From positions 62,001 through 126,000 of the forward strand of contig NZ_JAJQQS010000004.1 in the NCBI RefSeq assembly GCF_021228125.1: a DNA stretch of 64,000 nucleotides, written 5' to 3'. This document shows, in pieces, positions 61,057-64,000 of this stretch; position 1 is the stretch's first letter, and each line of letters opens with the position of its first letter. The notes below the pieces were generated by a model that ran no database searches, had not been told where the DNA came from, and was given only the letters and a program-made list of their open reading frames with translations. The position numbers were made by a program, and so were the translations under genes. This stretch comes from Streptomyces albireticuli (GTDB taxonomy: Bacteria > Actinomycetota > Actinomycetes > Streptomycetales > Streptomycetaceae).

Positions 61057-62772
61057 TCAGTCCTCCGGGAGCTCCACCGGCGCGATCTCGTCGTAGACGT
61101 CGCCCGGGCCCGGGTTGGTGGCGTCGGTCCCGCCGCCGAACTGATGCATCACACCCCACACGGCGTTGAGCGCGGTCTGCACGGCGCCCTCGGCCCAGCC
61201 GGCCGTCCAGGAGATGTCGTCACCCGCGAGGAACAGGCCGCGCTTGTCCTCCGGCAGCCGGTCCTGCATGAAGTGGGTGAACAGACGCCGCTGGTAGCGG
61301 TAGTGGCCCGGGAGGTTGGCCTTGAAGGCGCCCATGAAGTAGGGCTCGTTCTCCCAGGAGACCGTGACCGGGTTGCCGATGATGTGGCGGCGGATGTCGA
61401 CCTTGGGGTAGATCTCGCCGAGCGACTTGAGCATGACCTCCATGCGCTCGTTCGCCGACAGCGGCAGCCACTTGAGGCTGTCGTCGCACCAGGTGTAGGA
61501 GAGGCAGATGACGGCCGGCTTGTCGGGGCCGTCGTCCAGGAGGTAGGTGCCGCGCGTCATCCGGTCGGTGAGCGTCATCGACATGACGTCGCGGCCGGTC
61601 TCGTTTCCTTCGTCGTCGACGGCCTTGTCCAGCCAGAAAGGCCGGTCCACCGGCACGAACAGCTTGGAGGACTCCATGTAGTGGGTGCGCTCCATCGCCG
61701 TCCAGTGGTCGATGGGGAAGAGCGAGTCGTCGCACGCGATCTTCGACAGGAGCATCCAGGACTGCGCGGTGAAGATCGCCGCGCGGTAGGTGCGGATGTC
61801 GCCGTCGGCGTCGGTGACGGTGATGTGGTTGCCCGCCGTGCGGTGCAGCCGGGTGACGGCGGGGCGGGGCTCGCCGTCGTGCAGCGAGGAGAGGGAGGTG
61901 CCCGGTGCCCAGTGGACGAGCTTGCCCGGCTCGCGCTCCCACAGCCGCAGCGGGAGCTGCTGGCTGCCGCCGACGATGCCGCGGTGGTGGTCGTCGGCCT
62001 CGGTGTAGACGACGCGCAGGATCTCCAGGATGGAGTTGGGGAAGTCGGTGTCCCAGCCGCCGGTGCCGAAGCCGACCTGGCCGAAGATCTCCCGGTGCCG
62101 GAAGGACTTGAACGCCTCCGACTCGCAGAGGTAGCCGTAGAAGGTCTGGTTGTCGAGCTTCTCGACGAGCTTCGCCCAGATCTCCCGGATGCGCGGCACA
62201 TCGCGCTCGCGCAGGGCGCGGTTCATGTCCGTGAAGTCGGCGCCCTCCTCCAGACAGGCGCTCCACGCGTCCGCGACCTCGCGGTAGACCGCGGGCAGGT
62301 CGTCGAGGGACTTGGCGTAGTGCGACTCGCCCTTGAGGTCGACGACGGTCGACGGGGTGTCGGGGGCCAGCGGGTTGGGGAAGGGCTTGGTCTCCAGGCC
62401 CACCAGGTCGATGTAGTACTGGAGGGCGGTGGAGCTGGGCGGGAAGCGCATGGCGCCCATCTCGGCGGTGAGCGAGGGGTCACAGCCCTCGAAGCCGACG
62501 GTGCGCAGCCGGCCGCCGATCCGGTCCGCCTCGTAGACGACGGGCTTGAGGCCCATCTTCATCAGCTCGTACGCGGCGATGATGCCCGACAGGCCGCCAC
62601 CGATGACCGCGACCTCGGTGCCGTGCTCGGTCGCGGGTATCTGGCCGAGGCCGGCGGGGTGAGCCAGGAAGTCGTCGTACGGGAAGGGGAAGTCCGGGCC
62701 GAACATCGTGATCGGCGGCAGGGCCGGCTCCGACTGCTCGTCGTGGGCGGCGGTGGGCACCATGGACGTCAT
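61057..62772 (-). CDS. Flavin amino-acid 2-monooxygenase (DavB/arginine monooxygenase-like)
   Basis: 571 residues. An FAD-binding start is AVIGGGLSGIIAAYELMKMG (from about 56), then VYEADRIGGRLRT and AEMGAMRFPPSSTALQYYID. The C-terminal FAD motif is GLFLAGDDISWTAGWAEGAV. The opening TMFGPDFPFPYDDFLAHPAG and the ending NPGPGDVYDEIAPVEL look very close to lysine 2-monooxygenase DavB, which converts Lys to 5-aminovaleramide; arginine 2-monooxygenase of Streptomyces is another possibility. ATG 62772 follows AGGAG. The nitrilase-type amidase gene 131 nt upstream on the same strand completes the DavB-DavA pairing. Confidence 0.87.
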   Translation of the reverse strand: MTSMVPTAAHDEQSEPALPPITMFGPDFPFPYDDFLAHPAGLGQIPATEHGTEVAVIGGGLSGIIAAYELMKMGLKPVVYEADRIGGRLRTVGFEGCDPSLTAEMGAMRFPPSSTALQYYIDLVGLETKPFPNPLAPDTPSTVVDLKGESHYAKSLDDLPAVYREVADAWSACLEEGADFTDMNRALRERDVPRIREIWAKLVEKLDNQTFYGYLCESEAFKSFRHREIFGQVGFGTGGWDTDFPNSILEILRVVYTEADDHHRGIVGGSQQLPLRLWEREPGKLVHWAPGTSLSSLHDGEPRPAVTRLHRTAGNHITVTDADGDIRTYRAAIFTAQSWMLLSKIACDDSLFPIDHWTAMERTHYMESSKLFVPVDRPFWLDKAVDDEGNETGRDVMSMTLTDRMTRGTYLLDDGPDKPAVICLSYTWCDDSLKWLPLSANERMEVMLKSLGEIYPKVDIRRHIIGNPVTVSWENEPYFMGAFKANLPGHYRYQRRLFTHFMQDRLPEDKRGLFLAGDDISWTAGWAEGAVQTALNAVWGVMHQFGGGTDATNPGPGDVYDEIAPVELPED

Positions 62773-62903
62773 CGGCTGAACTCTCCTGCGGAATGGGGGG
62801 CGGCTCTGAAAGACGGCATCACGGGGCTTCGCTGCGCTGCGTCGCCTCGGCGGGGGTGTCGGACAGGGGTGTCGGACGAGGGTCGGAGGTCGGACAGGGG
62901 GTG

Positions 62904-63719
62904 TCAGATGAGGGAGCCGTAGAGCTCCGGCCGGCGGTCGTCCAGGTAGGTGTTCTCGGCCCGGGACGCCTTCAGCAGCGCCGGATCGACATCGGCGACG
63001 ATCAGGTCCTCGCCCGCGCCGGCCCGGGCCCGTACGGTCCCGTCGGGGGCGGCTAGGCAGCTGAGCCCGGCGAAGGAGAAGTCCCCTTCGGTGCCGCAGC
63101 GGTTGGCATAGGCCAGGTAGAGCTGGCTCTCCCACGCACGGGCCGGGACGATCGTCTGCGGGACGATCTCGTACGGGCGCATCAGCGCGGTCGGGGCGAG
63201 CAGCAGCTCGGTGCCGGCCAGGGCGTGCGCGCGGACGGGCTCGGGGAACTCGATGTCGTAGCAGATCAGCAGGCCGAGGCGGACGCCGTCGAGCTCGGCC
63301 TGGACGATCGGCTCGGAGCCCGGGGTGAAGTACGTGGTCTCGTACTCCCCGAAGAGATGCGTCTTGCGGTAGTTCGCGAGGCTCGTCCCGTCGGGCCCGA
63401 TGAGCTGGAGGGAGTTGAAGATCGCGCCGCCGTCTCCGTCACCGCCGTCGCGCTCGGGGTAGCCGTAGCCGATGGCCAGACCGTGCTCGGCGGCGATCCG
63501 GGCCACCGCGCGGGCGCCCGGCCCGTCTGCGGGCTCGGCGAGGTCCCGGACCGCGGGGCCGAGGGCGTAGCCCGTGAGGTACAGCTCGTTGGTGAGGAGC
63601 AGCCGGGCCCCCGCGGCGGCGGCCCGGCGGACGGCGGCGGCGAGCGAGGCGAGGCTGTCGGCGGTGGAGGCGGGAACGCCGGCGGGGCCTTGGTACAGCG
63701 CGGTACGCAGCGGCGTCAT
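62904..63719 (-). CDS. Carbon-nitrogen hydrolase (DavA-like amidase)
   Basis: 271 residues. The nitrilase superfamily triad is intact: Glu45 (LLTNELYLTGY), Lys119 (NYRKTHLFG) and Cys153 (LLICYDIEFPE). Its length matches 5-aminovaleramidase (DavA, about 264). Working with the downstream monooxygenase it would hydrolyse the omega-amino or guanidino amide to the free acid, feeding GABA- or glutarate-type catabolism. ATG 63719 follows AAAGAGG. Probably one operon with the oxidase and controlled through the operator-like palindromes upstream. Confidence 0.88.
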   Translation of the reverse strand: MTPLRTALYQGPAGVPASTADSLASLAAAVRRAAAAGARLLLTNELYLTGYALGPAVRDLAEPADGPGARAVARIAAEHGLAIGYGYPERDGGDGDGGAIFNSLQLIGPDGTSLANYRKTHLFGEYETTYFTPGSEPIVQAELDGVRLGLLICYDIEFPEPVRAHALAGTELLLAPTALMRPYEIVPQTIVPARAWESQLYLAYANRCGTEGDFSFAGLSCLAAPDGTVRARAGAGEDLIVADVDPALLKASRAENTYLDDRRPELYGSLI

Positions 63720-63742
63720 ACGGCCTCTTTCCACCTGCCGTG

Positions 63743-63805
63743 CTCGTGAACGAGCGCGTTCGTTAAGACGCCTTGACGCTACGGTTTGCGCTCCCGGCCC
63801 GACAA
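63743..63805 (-). promoter_or_regulatory. Promoter and palindromic operator of the amidase-monooxygenase operon
   Basis: Leftward TTGTCG (63805-63800), 18 nt, TAGCGT (63781-63776). Downstream lie two overlapping palindromes: CTCGTGAACGAG (63743-63754, perfect) and AACGAGCGCGTTCGTT (63749-63764, one mismatched pair). Their position after the -10 suggests a repressor roadblock. Confidence 0.5.
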
Positions 63806-63865
63806 GGCGCCTCTGTTGCGTGTGGGTGGACGATTCGTTGCGCCTTTCGGCTTCTTCCGTGCGAT

Positions 63866-64000
63866 TCATTGCGCGGGGGTCGGAGCCGCCTCCGGCGCGC
63901 CGTACTCGCCCACCGCGTCCCGGACCAGGCCGCGCAGCCAGCGGTGGCCGCTGTCGGCGTCGTGACGGGGGTGCCAGGCCATGGCGACGGTGAGCGGCGG
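63866..64000 (-). CDS. Probable LysR-type regulator, C-terminal 44 residues (cut by window edge)
   Basis: The last 44 codons read PPLTVAMAWHPRHDADSGHRWLRGLVRDAVGEYG and end at a TGA. The pattern TVAMAWHPRHDAD..HRWLR is common at the end of LysR effector domains. It lies on the same strand upstream of the amidase and oxidase genes, so it may control them. Most of the gene is outside the window, so the call is tentative. Confidence 0.55.
   Translation of the reverse strand, partial: PPLTVAMAWHPRHDADSGHRWLRGLVRDAVGEYGAPEAAPTPAQ

Noticed and set aside
62772..63135. Longer N-terminus of the amino-acid monooxygenase
   Set aside because: It would overlap the amidase gene; ATG 62772 has a ribosome binding site and matches the DavB start.

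Overview
The window is high-GC chromosomal DNA of a Streptomyces-type actinomycete. The evidence is the strong G/C bias at third codon positions, frequent GTG starts with GGAGG-like ribosome binding sites, Streptomyces-style gene families (paired DUF6230/DUF6114 proteins, SpoIIE-type PP2C phosphatase, S-adenosyl methyltransferase PF04672, several secreted chitinases, terpene synthase with P450, RibM), and the absence of phage or IS genes. From memory only, the two ends (ppm1/lnt ... acyl-CoA dehydrogenase, chitinase; CorC pair, hisG-hisE, rib operon, second chitinase) recall the S. coelicolor SCO1423-SCO1444 order, and the middle (about 12-42 kb) looks like variable, partly accessory DNA. I could not check that alignment here.

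Layout. 0-12 kb: ppm1 (partial) and lnt, an amidohydrolase, an Lrp-type regulator, two small Cys-containing proteins, an acyl-CoA dehydrogenase, a secreted GH18 chitinase, a secreted lipase, and a TetR regulator divergent from a DUF6230-DUF6114 membrane pair. 12-15 kb: a DhaL-DhaM fusion, a membrane PP2C phosphatase and a PIG-L deacetylase. 15-27 kb: a possible metal island made of a FecBCD-type ABC importer, a DIT1/PvcA-type isonitrile synthase with a P450, a divergent Cu+ P-type ATPase operon with a Met-rich membrane peptide and a PCu(A)C-like protein, an ECF sigma factor with a divergent small zinc-finger protein, and a Met/His-rich membrane protein. 27-41 kb: a holin-like protein with a histone-H1-like tail, a GAF regulator with an ExaC-type aldehyde dehydrogenase, a ricin-lectin relic, a terpene synthase-P450 operon, two c-di-GMP enzymes flanking a DUF779 protein, a methyltransferase and a secreted C39-like peptidase.

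41.7-64 kb: a uridine-kinase-like P-loop protein, a candidate small RNA, an EccA-like AAA+ ATPase, two CorC/HlyC membrane proteins, and a long leftward operon under an FMN riboswitch (ribD-ribE-ribM-ribA-ribH), followed by hisE, hisG and a PH-domain protein. Then come a multidomain chitinase, an MFS permease, a His/Gly/Trp-rich secreted protein, a uracil/xanthine permease, a DUF5995 protein, and a DavB/DavA-like amino-acid 2-monooxygenase and amidase pair beside a LysR-type regulator fragment.

How the parts work together. The two chitinases carry nearly the same promoter, with paired 12-bp direct repeats of the chitin-induction/DasR type, so they are probably co-regulated. The rib genes overlap by 4 nt in series and should respond to FMN. 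The most interesting hypothesis is that the isonitrile synthase, the P450, the FecBCD importer and the copper genes at 15-27 kb form a copper-chelating isonitrile (chalkophore-like) system. This is inference from neighbourhood and family knowledge. The middle of the window is also rich in short GC-rich tandem repeats, both between genes and as low-complexity N-terminal extensions of otherwise ordinary enzymes.
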